Source: Muribaculaceae bacterium
GTDB lineage: Bacteria > Pseudomonadota > Alphaproteobacteria > Rs-D84
Assembly (NCBI GenBank): GCA_023665245.1
Contig: JAMPEH010000008.1
Location: 49,807 to 89,026 of the forward strand
Direction: 5' to 3'
Length of the DNA: 39,220 nucleotides
Below, piece after piece: positions 17,385-25,552 of this stretch. A model generated the notes under the pieces. That model made no database searches, had not been told where the DNA came from, and saw only the letters and a list, made by a program, of their open reading frames with translations. How positions within the stretch are numbered: position 1 is the stretch's first letter; the number at the start of each line of letters is the position of its first letter. Made by a program: the position numbers and the translations under genes.

Positions 17385-17468
17385 TTACTTCTCCCAGGGA
17401 TACTTGCCGCCCTTGGGTTTCAGTACGAAGTAGCCTTCGTCGTCCCTGTTCGGATCCTGCTCGTACAT
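17385..17468 (-). CDS. 27-residue microprotein, unknown
   Basis: A very short frame starts at ATG 17468, whose first base is the last base of the preceding stop codon (TAATG overlap). The AAGGAGGA ribosome site lies within the end of the upstream gene. The peptide MYEQDPNRDDEGYFVLKPKG, then GKYPWEK, is hydrophilic and ends just before the hairpin at 17355-17374. Ribosome site, stop-start overlap and terminator together support translation. Function is unknown. Confidence 0.6.
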   Translation of the reverse strand: MYEQDPNRDDEGYFVLKPKGGKYPWEK

Positions 17469-18214
17469 TAGATCTTTCCTCCTTCCTTCATACCGTCCAC
17501 GTCGGCCTGCAGACCCTTGCGGTAGCTCTGGGCCCGCGCAAGCGCCTCGTCCTTGGTGATCTCCTCGAACTCGATCTTCTGAACGTCGTAGCGGCCGGCC
17601 TTGTAGTTGGCCTCGAAGGAGGACTCGTTCTTCATCTCCTCGGCCGCCTTCAGGTAGACCTGCAGCTTGCGCTCGAACACCTTCATGATGGTCTCGACCT
17701 TGTTGACGCTCCAGCAGTGCTCGGCGCGGATGAACCGGTGCTCGCCGAAGCCGTTGTCCTCAACGACGACCACATCGGCCATTTCCAGGGAATCCTCCCA
17801 GAGGCTGACGACCGCGTACTTCTTGGTGCGGCCGAACTTCTCGTTGTACTTGCTGGAGAACTCGTTGCCGATAGCGGTGAACTGGCCCTGGACGTTCTTG
17901 GCCATCTTCACCGCGGCCTTGGCCATGTCGTAGAAGGGGCTGAGGACCTTGGCGATCTTGACGGCCACGGGCAGGAACATGAGGACGGCGTCGTCCTCCA
18001 TCTCGAACTCGAGGGTGCCGGTCTCGTTCTCGACGGTGTACTTCCAGTTCCAACCGGCGCCCTCGTGCTTGCGGCTGGAGTTGCGGCACTTGCGGAGAGC
18101 CTCGTCACGGTCAGTAATGGTGATGCGGTCAGAGCTGAACTCGTTGATGGTGTCAGCGGTGGTATCGACCATGGCATTCAGGACCTTCAGGTTAGCGTTA
18201 GCAGTGATCTTCAT
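17468..18214 (-). CDS. Unknown protein, 248 residues
   Basis: ATG at 18214 (MKITANANLKVLNAMVD...) is preceded by GGAAAGGA; the longer in-frame start at 18280 has no ribosome site. The protein is mixed alpha/beta. Residues 75-125 include a hydrophobic helix pair (AVLMFLPVAVKIAKVLSPFY and following), and the C-terminus is a charged helical region (KDEALARAQSYRKGLQADVD). GC-rich codon choice suggests strong expression. It stands alone with the 27-residue gene between two plus-strand units, with TATA-like elements upstream. No family is recognised. Confidence 0.82.
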   Translation of the reverse strand: MKITANANLKVLNAMVDTTADTINEFSSDRITITDRDEALRKCRNSSRKHEGAGWNWKYTVENETGTLEFEMEDDAVLMFLPVAVKIAKVLSPFYDMAKAAVKMAKNVQGQFTAIGNEFSSKYNEKFGRTKKYAVVSLWEDSLEMADVVVVEDNGFGEHRFIRAEHCWSVNKVETIMKVFERKLQVYLKAAEEMKNESSFEANYKAGRYDVQKIEFEEITKDEALARAQSYRKGLQADVDGMKEGGKI

Positions 18215-18330
18215 AATGTGTCCTTTCCGTTCCGGGTCTGATTTCCCCGGTTCTAATGGGTCATCGTAGCCGCCCATCATAGCTAAAGTATAAGTAGAGT
18301 TTAGAGGTTTTCATTTCCTCTTCTCTACTG

Positions 18331-18343
18331 TTATAGTATGTAC
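18331..18343 (-). promoter_or_regulatory. TATA-like promoter element
   Basis: The minus strand reads GTACATACTATAA, identical to the element at 30048-30060. It lies 117 bases before the start at 18214. A weaker related sequence (CTACTTATACTTTA) is at 18274-18287. Confidence 0.55.
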
Positions 18344-18403
18344 ACTTTTGGGCTCTCAAACCGGAAATTAAATATCTACTAAAAACAAACATTACAATAA
18401 CCC

Positions 18404-18520
18404 GCATAAAATGCAGAGAAATAGCCCTACGGGCAGCGTTATGCAGAACCCGTACACTAACGGCCCTCTGTTTGCGGTGAAGATAGTTACCCCTCCCGGG
18501 ATAAATTCGGGAGGGGTAAC
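18404..18520. other. Structured intergenic region with nested inverted repeats
   Basis: The ~385 bases between 18214 and 18600 hold no supported gene. GCATAA (18404-18409) can pair with TTATGC (18439-18444) around GCCC-TAC-GGGC (18424-18434). GTTACCCCTCCCG (18486-18498) pairs perfectly with CGGGAGGGGTAAC (18508-18520) around nine bases. The latter is not followed by a T-run on either strand and follows no recognised gene. It lies about 80 bases before the polymerase N-half start, so it could be a leader structure, an attenuator or an insulator. Confidence 0.6.
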
Positions 18521-18599
18521 AATGTTTACTTAAAACGCCACTATTCTTCGGCCAAAGTTGGGCCTACATGAGTATACATAGCAGAGGAGGTAAAGCCAT

Positions 18600-20723
18600 A
18601 TGGGCATGGAAAACATACTGCGTGAACCTGAGGGTGCACCGATTACCGTATTCTCGGTTCAGCTTTATCAGCAGTGGAAGCACCGTAATGCTGGTAAGGA
18701 TGATATGCTCTTTATCACGTATAAGGACAAAGACCACAAGAAATGTGTAAGAGCGATCAAGAATCCTGTCATGGAGATCTACTTCGCGAAGCCCGAGGTG
18801 CGTCAGGAGTTTCTCACTGCTCGTGAGTACATCGAGATGGAGAAGACATACTCGAAGACGGTACGGGCACGTCAGGTTCTGCGGACAATCTACAATGAGC
18901 TGAAAGATTGCTCCGACCGGCAGTCGCAGATCATGAAGACTATCTACGACCAAGCATACAATACAGACAATCGGCAGGCGGCAAAAGAGATCTTTAAGTG
19001 GCCGTATACGCTGATGTCTGATATGTCTGTCGAGGAGTACTATCGAGTCATGCTGGGGTATCACTATGATACTTTGAGAAACCACATCATTGATAAGGCC
19101 TACCTCGATATCGAGGCGGACATCTTTGGTCTGAGTTCCAGTGAACAGGCTGCGAATATGGATAAGGTGAACGCCTGCACAGTTATCTTCAACTTCGACT
19201 CGAATCGTGAAGTTCCGATCAAACCGCAGGTGTTCACGTTCCTTTTGAGAGATCATAAGCGGTATCCTCAACAGAAGGACTTCGAGGATCGTCTGGATGA
19301 GTTCATCGAGACCTGCCATCAGGAGTTCGATCATCAGACCGTGACCAAGGATGGTAAGAAGCGTGTCATCGACTTTGTGGCCGACTACCACATCAAGATG
19401 TATGACAATGAGCGGGATCTGTTGTGTGCAATCTTTGAAACGATCAACCAGTATCGCCCGGATATGGTCAGCATCTGGAACATCGCATACGACGTTCCGA
19501 AGATGGCGGCTCGCATGGAATTGAATGGGCTGAACTATGTCGATGTTATGTGCGACCCGTCGTTCCCGAAGGACTATCGATTTGTTGAGATGAACATCGA
19601 CAACCGGGCCAGTATCGACATTGCTGACCGGAAGACATTTATTCGCATGGCATCCACCACCTGCTGGAACGACCAGATGCAGTCTTATGCCGGTATCCGT
19701 AAAGGACGTAAGGCTTATGGCTCGAACAAGTTGGATAACATCTCCAACATTGAGCTCGGTGTAGGTAAGCTGCAGTTCCCGAAGGGTGTTGACGTGACCA
19801 ATGCGGCAATCAAAGCATACTGGACATTCGTCTTATATAACATCACAGACGTTATGCGTCAGGTTCTGATCGATATTGTGACCAACGATAGCATGTCGAT
19901 GGTTTACGATATGAACCAGTCGAACTGCTCGCTGGAGAACTTGACGAAGCAAACTCGTTATCAGAAGCAGATCTACTACGTCGAGTATATGCGGCGTGGA
20001 TTCATCCCTGGAAACAATGTGAACATCAACTACATTAGGGGTGAGAGTGAGGAGTATCTGGAACGTCTTGCGGAGGAACGTGCAGCTAAGGAGGCACGAA
20101 TAGCCGCAGATCGTGATGACTGGGACGGCGAAGAGGACATCATCGAGGAAGACCCTGAAGAAGCCGCCTTGGAGCGTGATGGCGAAGAGGAAGAAACCTA
20201 CGACAAGGAGACTGAGGCGAGTGTCAAGGCAATCGCTGGAGATGTTCTTACAATCTATGACGACTCAGTTGGCCGCAAGTTGATTCTCCCTGGCGGCATG
20301 GTAGGCGACCCGGATTACAACTCTACGAACGGAACCGAGCTGATTGAGGGTATTGCCAGTAAGCACGTGTTCGATCAGGTAATGGACATGGACTATGCTT
20401 CTGAGTATCCGTGGGCTAAGTTCACGAGATCGCTGAGTAGGTCCACGCAGATCGGCCGTTTAATCATTCCGAAGAAGATATCCGAGCGGCAAAACACTCT
20501 CCCGATGGGTCAGGAGAAGCGAATCGAAGAAATCCGTGCGTATCTCCCCGGTGCAGAGTTCACCGCTGATTATATCAGCCACGACATCCTCGCGCTCGGC
20601 AACGTGTGGTTTGGTCTTCCGACTGTCACCGAGATGGATAAGATGCTCACCGAGGCGACAGGAGGGACAGAGGTATCGTCGAAGTCCGACCTTCTCAAAG
20701 ATCTCGTAGGGGGTGACGATTGA
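18600..20723 (+). CDS. Family B DNA polymerase, N-terminal half (3'-5' exonuclease and motif A)
   Basis: This 707-residue protein carries the proofreading exonuclease motifs: ExoI YLDIEAD (D170, E172), ExoII WNIAYDVP (N294, D298) and ExoIII YNITD (Y413, D417). A LPGGMVGDP segment near 563 and polymerase motif A, D598-YASE-Y603-P, follow. After motif A come FTADYISHD and GNVWFGLP segments, then the protein ends; motifs B and C are missing and are supplied by the gene at 11578-13602 on the opposite strand. Residues 483-540 form an unusual acidic insertion (EEDIIEEDPEEAALERDGEE). ATG at 18600 has GAGGAGG nine bases upstream. The stop overlaps the next start by one base. The natural cut site at the motif A/B boundary resembles the gp43A/gp43B split known in some T4-like Aeromonas phages. 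Confidence 0.93.
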   Translation: MGMENILREPEGAPITVFSVQLYQQWKHRNAGKDDMLFITYKDKDHKKCVRAIKNPVMEIYFAKPEVRQEFLTAREYIEMEKTYSKTVRARQVLRTIYNELKDCSDRQSQIMKTIYDQAYNTDNRQAAKEIFKWPYTLMSDMSVEEYYRVMLGYHYDTLRNHIIDKAYLDIEADIFGLSSSEQAANMDKVNACTVIFNFDSNREVPIKPQVFTFLLRDHKRYPQQKDFEDRLDEFIETCHQEFDHQTVTKDGKKRVIDFVADYHIKMYDNERDLLCAIFETINQYRPDMVSIWNIAYDVPKMAARMELNGLNYVDVMCDPSFPKDYRFVEMNIDNRASIDIADRKTFIRMASTTCWNDQMQSYAGIRKGRKAYGSNKLDNISNIELGVGKLQFPKGVDVTNAAIKAYWTFVLYNITDVMRQVLIDIVTNDSMSMVYDMNQSNCSLENLTKQTRYQKQIYYVEYMRRGFIPGNNVNINYIRGESEEYLERLAEERAAKEARIAADRDDWDGEEDIIEEDPEEAALERDGEEEETYDKETEASVKAIAGDVLTIYDDSVGRKLILPGGMVGDPDYNSTNGTELIEGIASKHVFDQVMDMDYASEYPWAKFTRSLSRSTQIGRLIIPKKISERQNTLPMGQEKRIEEIRAYLPGAEFTADYISHDILALGNVWFGLPTVTEMDKMLTEATGGTEVSSKSDLLKDLVGGDD

Positions 20724-21457
20724 TGGCGAATACAGTACCATTCATTGCGCTGATGCGACGTGCCACTCACAGCGGATATAGTACCGTCATTATGAACAAC
20801 AGGATGCTCACACAGTGTTACAATCTTGATATCGATAGTGACATTGCAATGAACTACATCTTGTATATTCCGAACAATGACGACTACGATAACCAACTGT
20901 ACGACATGTCGATGATACTGTCTCCGAGAAAGATCCTCGATGCATACTCCCCTGGGCATAAATATCTCGAGCAGAAGAGGAAGGAAGCCGGAGCGAAACC
21001 GAAAGAAGCTTCGGAGGAGGTCATGTTCTCCGATAAGCATGGCGGCGAGATCAAGTTCCTTTATTACCTCCAGGGTGAACTGGTCACAACGTCCACCTGT
21101 AAGGTTGTGTATCCGATCGATAGTTTGAACCCGGATGTAGCAAACTGCGAAGCCTCGTATGATAAGTTGATCGGAACGATCAAAGCCGGTGGGGCATGTC
21201 TGGTGTATGACGGTCTTCGGATGAACCTCCAACAATCTATCATGGAGTATCCATCCATCTACTACTTCAAGGTTCGTTACCAGAACAAGAAGGTGATGAT
21301 ACCGTTTGCCAGAAGTATGTTCATGGGTATCAAAGAGGTGGACAAGTTCTACTTCAGTGTACAGGAATCGACAATCCCGAACATCTACGTGTACTCATAC
21401 CAGATTACCAAGAAGGGTATTACTGAGCAGTTGTTTGGGTATGTGTTGTCGTTCTAA
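20723..21457 (+). CDS. Unknown protein coupled to DNA polymerase N-half; possible sliding clamp
   Basis: ATG at 20723 uses the last base of the polymerase stop (TGATG), with GGGGGTGA just upstream, so translation is coupled. The 244-residue length and strand-rich pattern are compatible with a PCNA/gp45-type sliding clamp: an N-terminal helix with hydrophobic strands (PFIALMRRATHSGYSTVIMN), a middle connector, and strand-rich second half ending GYVLSF. No diagnostic clamp motif is conserved enough to be sure; the idea rests on size, strand pattern and coupling to the polymerase. Another polymerase accessory factor is equally possible. A hairpin terminator follows at 21482-21509. Confidence 0.85.
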   Translation: MANTVPFIALMRRATHSGYSTVIMNNRMLTQCYNLDIDSDIAMNYILYIPNNDDYDNQLYDMSMILSPRKILDAYSPGHKYLEQKRKEAGAKPKEASEEVMFSDKHGGEIKFLYYLQGELVTTSTCKVVYPIDSLNPDVANCEASYDKLIGTIKAGGACLVYDGLRMNLQQSIMEYPSIYYFKVRYQNKKVMIPFARSMFMGIKEVDKFYFSVQESTIPNIYVYSYQITKKGITEQLFGYVLSF

Positions 21458-21481
21458 GAAAAACAAATCGAGAGAAGTATC

Positions 21482-21509
21482 AGGGCCAGGGGAGAGATCC
21501 CCTGGCCCT
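21482..21509. terminator. Bidirectional terminator between convergent genes
   Basis: AGGGCCAGGGG pairs with CCCCTGGCCCT across a six-base loop, between the plus-strand polymerase unit and the minus-strand gene at 21518-21886. Confidence 0.8.
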
Positions 21510-21517
21510 ATATGTTT

Positions 21518-21886
21518 TCACTGTCCTACGCAAATGTGGATGCGCACAAGTGCCGATGTACTGTCGCCGTAGTGCCGGACTTCGCGGGCAAAGCTTTCCG
21601 GCCAATAACCCCAATGGATCACATCAGCAATGGTGGGCAACCTGCTGTCCATCAGATCTCCAACCCAACGGACCAGATAGGACTCCATGTAGTCGTACAG
21701 CTCGGACTGCCTGACCGGGCCGTTACTGCCGTCGTCGTCACTGTAGCAGTTGATGGCGAGAATGATCTCTTCCATCAAATCCTCGTGCAGCTCCTGTGGC
21801 ACGTCGTGCTCCGCGCAAAAGGCCTCGAAAATGCGTGCGGCTCTGTCCTCTGTGGTAATGACGGGTTCATTTGTTTTCGGGTTCAT
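21518..21886 (-). CDS. Unknown acidic protein, 122 residues
   Basis: ATG at 21886 has AAAGGAAAG upstream. The protein is acidic and helical (RIFEAFCAEHDVPQELHEDL), with a Trp-containing central part (YLVRWVGDLM; HWGYWPESFAREVRHYG). No family is recognised. It is monocistronic: two TATA-like elements lie upstream (21941-21953 and 21991-22001) and a bidirectional terminator follows its stop. Confidence 0.78.
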   Translation of the reverse strand: MNPKTNEPVITTEDRAARIFEAFCAEHDVPQELHEDLMEEIILAINCYSDDDGSNGPVRQSELYDYMESYLVRWVGDLMDSRLPTIADVIHWGYWPESFAREVRHYGDSTSALVRIHICVGQ

Positions 21887-21940
21887 GTCTGTCTTTCCTT
21901 TCGTAGATAGATTTGGGTTTCTTCTGAGTCACCTCTATCG

Positions 21941-21953
21941 TTATAGTATATAC
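21941..21953 (-). promoter_or_regulatory. TATA-like promoter element
   Basis: The minus strand reads GTATATACTATAA, 55 bases before the start at 21886. Confidence 0.6.
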
Positions 21954-21990
21954 CATCTATAACACTCAGATCAGTTTTGATTTTCATGCT

Positions 21991-22001
21991 TTATAGTGTA
22001 G
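21991..22001 (-). promoter_or_regulatory. Possible second TATA-like element
   Basis: The minus strand reads CTACACTATAA, a one-base variant of the core, between the tube-gene terminator and the element at 21941-21953. Confidence 0.4.
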
Positions 22002-22020
22002 TTGATACAGTAGAAAAGAA

Positions 22021-22046
22021 CACCGGAGGGGATATCCCCTCCGGTG
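22021..22046 (-). terminator. Perfect 26-base palindrome terminator
   Basis: CACCGGAGGGGAT is followed directly by its own reverse complement. On the minus strand a TTCTTTTCT tract follows. It lies just after the putative tail tube gene. Confidence 0.85.
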
Positions 22047-22062
22047 TATTCTCGCATGTTTC

Positions 22063-22965
22063 TTAGTAGGCGCTGCCGGGAGCCTGCCAATACTGGCAGC
22101 CGATGTCCTCTTCGGACATGTCCTGATAACGCTTGTAGTACTTGATGCGGGTGCCCATAAGGCGCTTGGCCCAGGTCTCGATGTAGGGGTTGCGGCTGTC
22201 GGGCATGTACACGCCGACGACGGCGACGTCGCGAGGCTGCACGATGTCGATGGTGCCGTTTTCCCAGTCCAGGTTGGACCGATCGATACCCGTGATGATG
22301 CAGGAGTTCCACAGAGTGATATCCTGGATGTTCAGCAGGGTCTGGTCGGTCTGGACAATCATGAAAGACCAGGTGAAGTTCGCCAGGGTCGGGTCCATCA
22401 GAGTGCCGTCCAGGTTCAGAGCACCGTTCATCATGGCCGCCTTCACATTGGGGTCAGCGATGGCGGAGATGTAGTACTCGATACCACGACGCAGGGGCTC
22501 GCCACGGGTCTCCAGGCACTTCAGCGTGAACTGCTTGCCGTCATAGGCAGAGATCGTGGGGGCCGGGTAGGACCGCTCAGAGAAGCCGATGTTCACTTCG
22601 GAGGTCTGCAGCTGCAGATCGGGGGTACCGGAGTAGGACGTGCAGCCCATCTCGAGCAGAGCCTTCAGGTTCCGGCAGTGAGCCTTGGCAGTCTCAACAC
22701 CACCGTTACCGATAGTGTCGAACCCGGTGATCTGGCGGCCGTTGGCCGGAGCAGTCAGGACGGGAGGAACCCTCGTCACGAAGACATGGGTGTAGCCGGT
22801 GTAAGACGGATCCAGTTCCTGCAGCTTGTCCTTGGAGAAGGACATAGTGCCGCGCAGCAGCTGAGACTCAGCGTCATACGTCTGCATTACGCCCATACGG
22901 GACCCATAAGTGGGAGAGCCGTCAGTTTTGCTGCCATACAGCGGGTTGGGATTGGTAATGGCCAT
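22063..22965 (-). CDS. Putative tail tube protein
   Basis: This 300-residue protein lies 17 bases after the tail sheath gene on the same strand, the classical sheath-tube order in myoviruses. It has GC-rich, even codon use like the other abundant virion genes. Its sequence is beta-rich with Gly/Pro turns (TGYTHVFVTRVPPVLTAP) and a strand-rich C-terminal half (ANFTWSFMIVQTDQTLLNIQ; GTIDIVQPRDVAVVGVYMPD). It lacks a signal peptide or membrane helix. ATG at 22965 has GGAGGTGA upstream. The assignment rests on position and character; no tube motif can be read directly, and size is larger than T4 gp19 (163 residues). The transcript ends at the palindrome at 22021-22046. Confidence 0.65.
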   Translation of the reverse strand: MAITNPNPLYGSKTDGSPTYGSRMGVMQTYDAESQLLRGTMSFSKDKLQELDPSYTGYTHVFVTRVPPVLTAPANGRQITGFDTIGNGGVETAKAHCRNLKALLEMGCTSYSGTPDLQLQTSEVNIGFSERSYPAPTISAYDGKQFTLKCLETRGEPLRRGIEYYISAIADPNVKAAMMNGALNLDGTLMDPTLANFTWSFMIVQTDQTLLNIQDITLWNSCIITGIDRSNLDWENGTIDIVQPRDVAVVGVYMPDSRNPYIETWAKRLMGTRIKYYKRYQDMSEEDIGCQYWQAPGSAY

Positions 22966-22982
22966 ACTATGTCACCTCCTTC

Positions 22983-24905
22983 TTATTCGTCGACCAGATT
23001 GAGAATGATATCGGTGTACTTGCTGATATCCTTCAGGTCAATCCGGACGTAGATCTGGTTCTTATACCGCGCAGCGCCAGTGGTACCCACGCGGGTAACC
23101 GTGGCGGTCACAGAAGCGGAGAAGCGAGCGTACTTCTCGTTGATGCAGTCGTTGACCGCCTCATCGAATTGACGCACTTCCTCGGCCTCGTTGAACTTGA
23201 AGTGGTTGTAGTGGACCAGGTTCACCAGGTCATACAGCATGCAGGACACCAGGATGGCGTTGTTGAACTCGGTCTGGTCAGACAGACGAGTGGTGTTCAT
23301 CTGCTGGTCGGCCAGGTAGGCGCCGTCCTTCGCATCCTTCATGACCACGTTCACGCGGTTGGTCTGCAGGGACTGCAGGTACTCGGGAGTCTCGCTGGGA
23401 TAGTTCATGGTGTCCTCGATGTAGTCGAGCCACCGCGCCTCAGCGCCAGCGAACGGCTGGAAGTAGTTGCCCCACTTCTTGAAGTGGCGCAGCAGCGCCA
23501 TCATATCGAAGTAGGTAGCCGGCGTAGTCAGGGTCTTCCGGACATACGGGTTGAACCGCATGGGAGACTGATACCGGGCCAGCTGCCGGATGTTGGGCAT
23601 GTTCTCGAAGTACTTGCCCTGATGCTCGATCAGCGCGGAACCGAAACCGTCCATACCGCCCAGCATCAAAGTGCCGGTGGTCATACGGAACCGGGTCTTG
23701 TCGCACAGCACCTCGATAGCGCGCTTGGTGTCGTCATCATACCCCACATCAGGGATGTAGTTGATGCGATAGCGCAGGGGAGAACCGATATCCCCGAGGA
23801 TCTCGCCGGAGAAGAACATCCGGAAGAGCTCGTCCCGAGTCTCGGTGCCATCAGTGCCGCCGTTCAGCCGGAAGGCAGCGGTCTTCTGGTGATCCACAGA
23901 GCCGCTGTCCACAACGATAGCGAAAGAGTTCGCCTCGAACGGATCAACAGCGGGGAACTGCACACTGGAGACAACCCCATCCTGGCCGCCGTTGTTCAGG
24001 TAATCGTCCAGCGTGTAGCCGTACTTGTTGAACAGATTGGTGATGGCCTCGGAATCCTCGGCGGTCATGAACCGCAGGGTCGGGAAGTGGGAGTTGAACT
24101 GGTTCTCGATGTAGTACGACGTCTCATACCGCTCACCGGCCTTGGGGTCGAAGGAGAACAGCGGATCAGTGGTCTTCATGGTCGTACCGTCAAAGACAGA
24201 GACCTTGTAGTACATGTTTCCGTCATACTCCGCACGGGACGGGGTGAGGTGGAAGTACACGTCGTTGGCAAAAGCGGTAGCACCGCGATACATCACGCCG
24301 AACCAGGGGATGGTGTAGTAACCTTCCTCATCGGGCGTATTCACGCTGGTGATAGCGTTCATCGCATTGTGCAGGTCGATCCACCGCTTGCAGGTGTCGA
24401 TGTTACTGGTGACGTACTTAACGTGGAGCACATCACGAGAGATGGGAGTTCCGCCGGTGGGGTTAGTGGTCAGCTGACCCCGCTCGTCCACGTAGAACTG
24501 GGACCCATCGCTGTCCGTATAAGGGACGTTGGTCTCGATACGATACTTCATCGCGACGATGACATTGGCCATCGTGGCGGAAGGACCGCGCAGGTTGATA
24601 TGGTATACGCCGACATTGGCCGCAGCCAGATCCTCGCTCAGAGCATCGGCCACAAAGTCAGGACCAAACCCGTACTGGATGGCGTTAGGATTGCCGTGCG
24701 CCTTGAGGTACTTCGCCTGCTCGCCAGGCTGATAGTACTCCAGAACGTTCGTGTTGCCAACGGACTGTACCGTAGGAATCAACACGTTGAAGTCCTGAAC
24801 CACGACTTCCTCGTTGGTGGTCTCGGCGTCGATGTAGGTCTCGTCGACGACTTTGATCACAGCATTCGAGAAGCCGTAAGAGTTATCCCGGTCAAGGACA
24901 ATCAT
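22983..24905 (-). CDS. Contractile tail sheath protein
   Basis: This 640-residue protein has the tail-sheath C-terminal layout. A YRINYIPDVGYDDDTKRAIE segment near residue 378 corresponds to the family's 'DxPg' region. Later come residues like RWLDYIEDTMNYPS, a QTNRVNVVMKDAKDGAYLAD strand pair with an NTTRLSD turn, then a helical stretch and a final domain with strands ending in YVRIDLKDISKYTDIILNL. Sheath proteins surround the tube and contract during DNA injection, so the phage is a myovirus. ATG at 24905 has GGAGG ten bases upstream. The gene follows a terminator at 25061-25082, so sheath and tube probably form one late unit. Codon use is GC-rich and uniform, as expected for an abundant protein. 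Confidence 0.85.
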   Translation of the reverse strand: MIVLDRDNSYGFSNAVIKVVDETYIDAETTNEEVVVQDFNVLIPTVQSVGNTNVLEYYQPGEQAKYLKAHGNPNAIQYGFGPDFVADALSEDLAAANVGVYHINLRGPSATMANVIVAMKYRIETNVPYTDSDGSQFYVDERGQLTTNPTGGTPISRDVLHVKYVTSNIDTCKRWIDLHNAMNAITSVNTPDEEGYYTIPWFGVMYRGATAFANDVYFHLTPSRAEYDGNMYYKVSVFDGTTMKTTDPLFSFDPKAGERYETSYYIENQFNSHFPTLRFMTAEDSEAITNLFNKYGYTLDDYLNNGGQDGVVSSVQFPAVDPFEANSFAIVVDSGSVDHQKTAAFRLNGGTDGTETRDELFRMFFSGEILGDIGSPLRYRINYIPDVGYDDDTKRAIEVLCDKTRFRMTTGTLMLGGMDGFGSALIEHQGKYFENMPNIRQLARYQSPMRFNPYVRKTLTTPATYFDMMALLRHFKKWGNYFQPFAGAEARWLDYIEDTMNYPSETPEYLQSLQTNRVNVVMKDAKDGAYLADQQMNTTRLSDQTEFNNAILVSCMLYDLVNLVHYNHFKFNEAEEVRQFDEAVNDCINEKYARFSASVTATVTRVGTTGAARYKNQIYVRIDLKDISKYTDIILNLVDE

Positions 24906-25060
24906 GGACTCGTTACCTCCTTTTGATCAAAAGATTTGCTGTACCTTCTTATGCGAAATAATACCCCTATGCATTAGCAACTGTGTCCTTAACCCTCGCC
25001 ATTGTAGACGTCGGATAAGTTGTCTAACGCTTATATCATTGTTACAGAAGAAAAGAAGCT

Positions 25061-25082
25061 GGCGTGGGGATATCCCCACGCC
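25061..25082 (-). terminator. Perfect 22-base palindrome terminator
   Basis: GGCGTGGGGAT is followed directly by its reverse complement, then on the minus strand by AGCTTCTTTTCTTC. It lies 11 bases after the stop of the gene at 25094-25468. Confidence 0.85.
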
Positions 25083-25093
25083 AACCTTAAAAT

Positions 25094-25468
25094 TTAACCC
25101 ATTCTCGGATATGCACCGGGAGGAATCGAATCTGCCATTTCTTCCATCATCCGTTTATAGCTGGTGCCGACAAGCCCAGGAGACTCATCACTACTCAAGC
25201 GCTCGAAATGCGCATTCGGGTGCCGCGGATACATAGACTCGATCATGGCGAAATTTGCCACGTCCACCAGATGATCAATGTTTCCGTCTTTCTTATAAAG
25301 CTCGAGCCGCTCTTCGAGACAAGCAATCGCATCGGCCAGCTCAGGGTAGGTATCGCTCACCCATCCGTACTTGTAGTGAGACTGCAACATGCTTGCCTTC
25401 ATCTTGGCGACAAAATCGTCAGAGAAATCTCTACTGAGTACTGCCGTCAGATCTTTGCCTACTTCCAA
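25094..25468 (-). CDS. Conserved phage-type protein of unknown function, 124 residues
   Basis: The start is set at TTG 25468 (MEVGKDLTAVLSRDF...), nine bases after AAGGCGG. The longer GTG start at 25504 lies inside the upstream terminator hairpin. The segment NIDHLVDVANFAMIESMYPRHPN resembles a motif I recall from small conserved proteins in several phages, whose function I do not know. The protein is helical and soluble. It is flanked by terminators on both sides (25498-25523 and 25061-25082), so it is a single-gene unit or depends on readthrough. Confidence 0.72.
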   Translation of the reverse strand: MEVGKDLTAVLSRDFSDDFVAKMKASMLQSHYKYGWVSDTYPELADAIACLEERLELYKKDGNIDHLVDVANFAMIESMYPRHPNAHFERLSSDESPGLVGTSYKRMMEEMADSIPPGAYPRMG

Positions 25469-25497
25469 CTTAATACACCGCCTTTCTGAAAGATAAT

Positions 25498-25523
25498 GGG
25501 GCACTGGGATTACCCAGTGCCCC
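25498..25523 (-). terminator. Hairpin terminator
   Basis: GGGGCACTGGG pairs with CCCAGTGCCCC across a four-base loop, after the stop of the gene at 25553-26371. Confidence 0.85.
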
Positions 25524-25552
25524 GTATTGCCGATTAGGCAGCCAGCTTCAGA

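Noticed and set aside
18407..18495. Short hydrophobic minus-strand frame (ends ...LFLCILCGLL)
   Set aside because: It has no credible start codon or ribosome site; the frame runs into the hairpin at 18486-18520. It could be a chance product of the structured region.
23169..24926. Long plus-strand open frame opposite the tail sheath gene
   Set aside because: Codon bias of the sheath gene leaves the antisense frame open; no ribosome site or domain was found.
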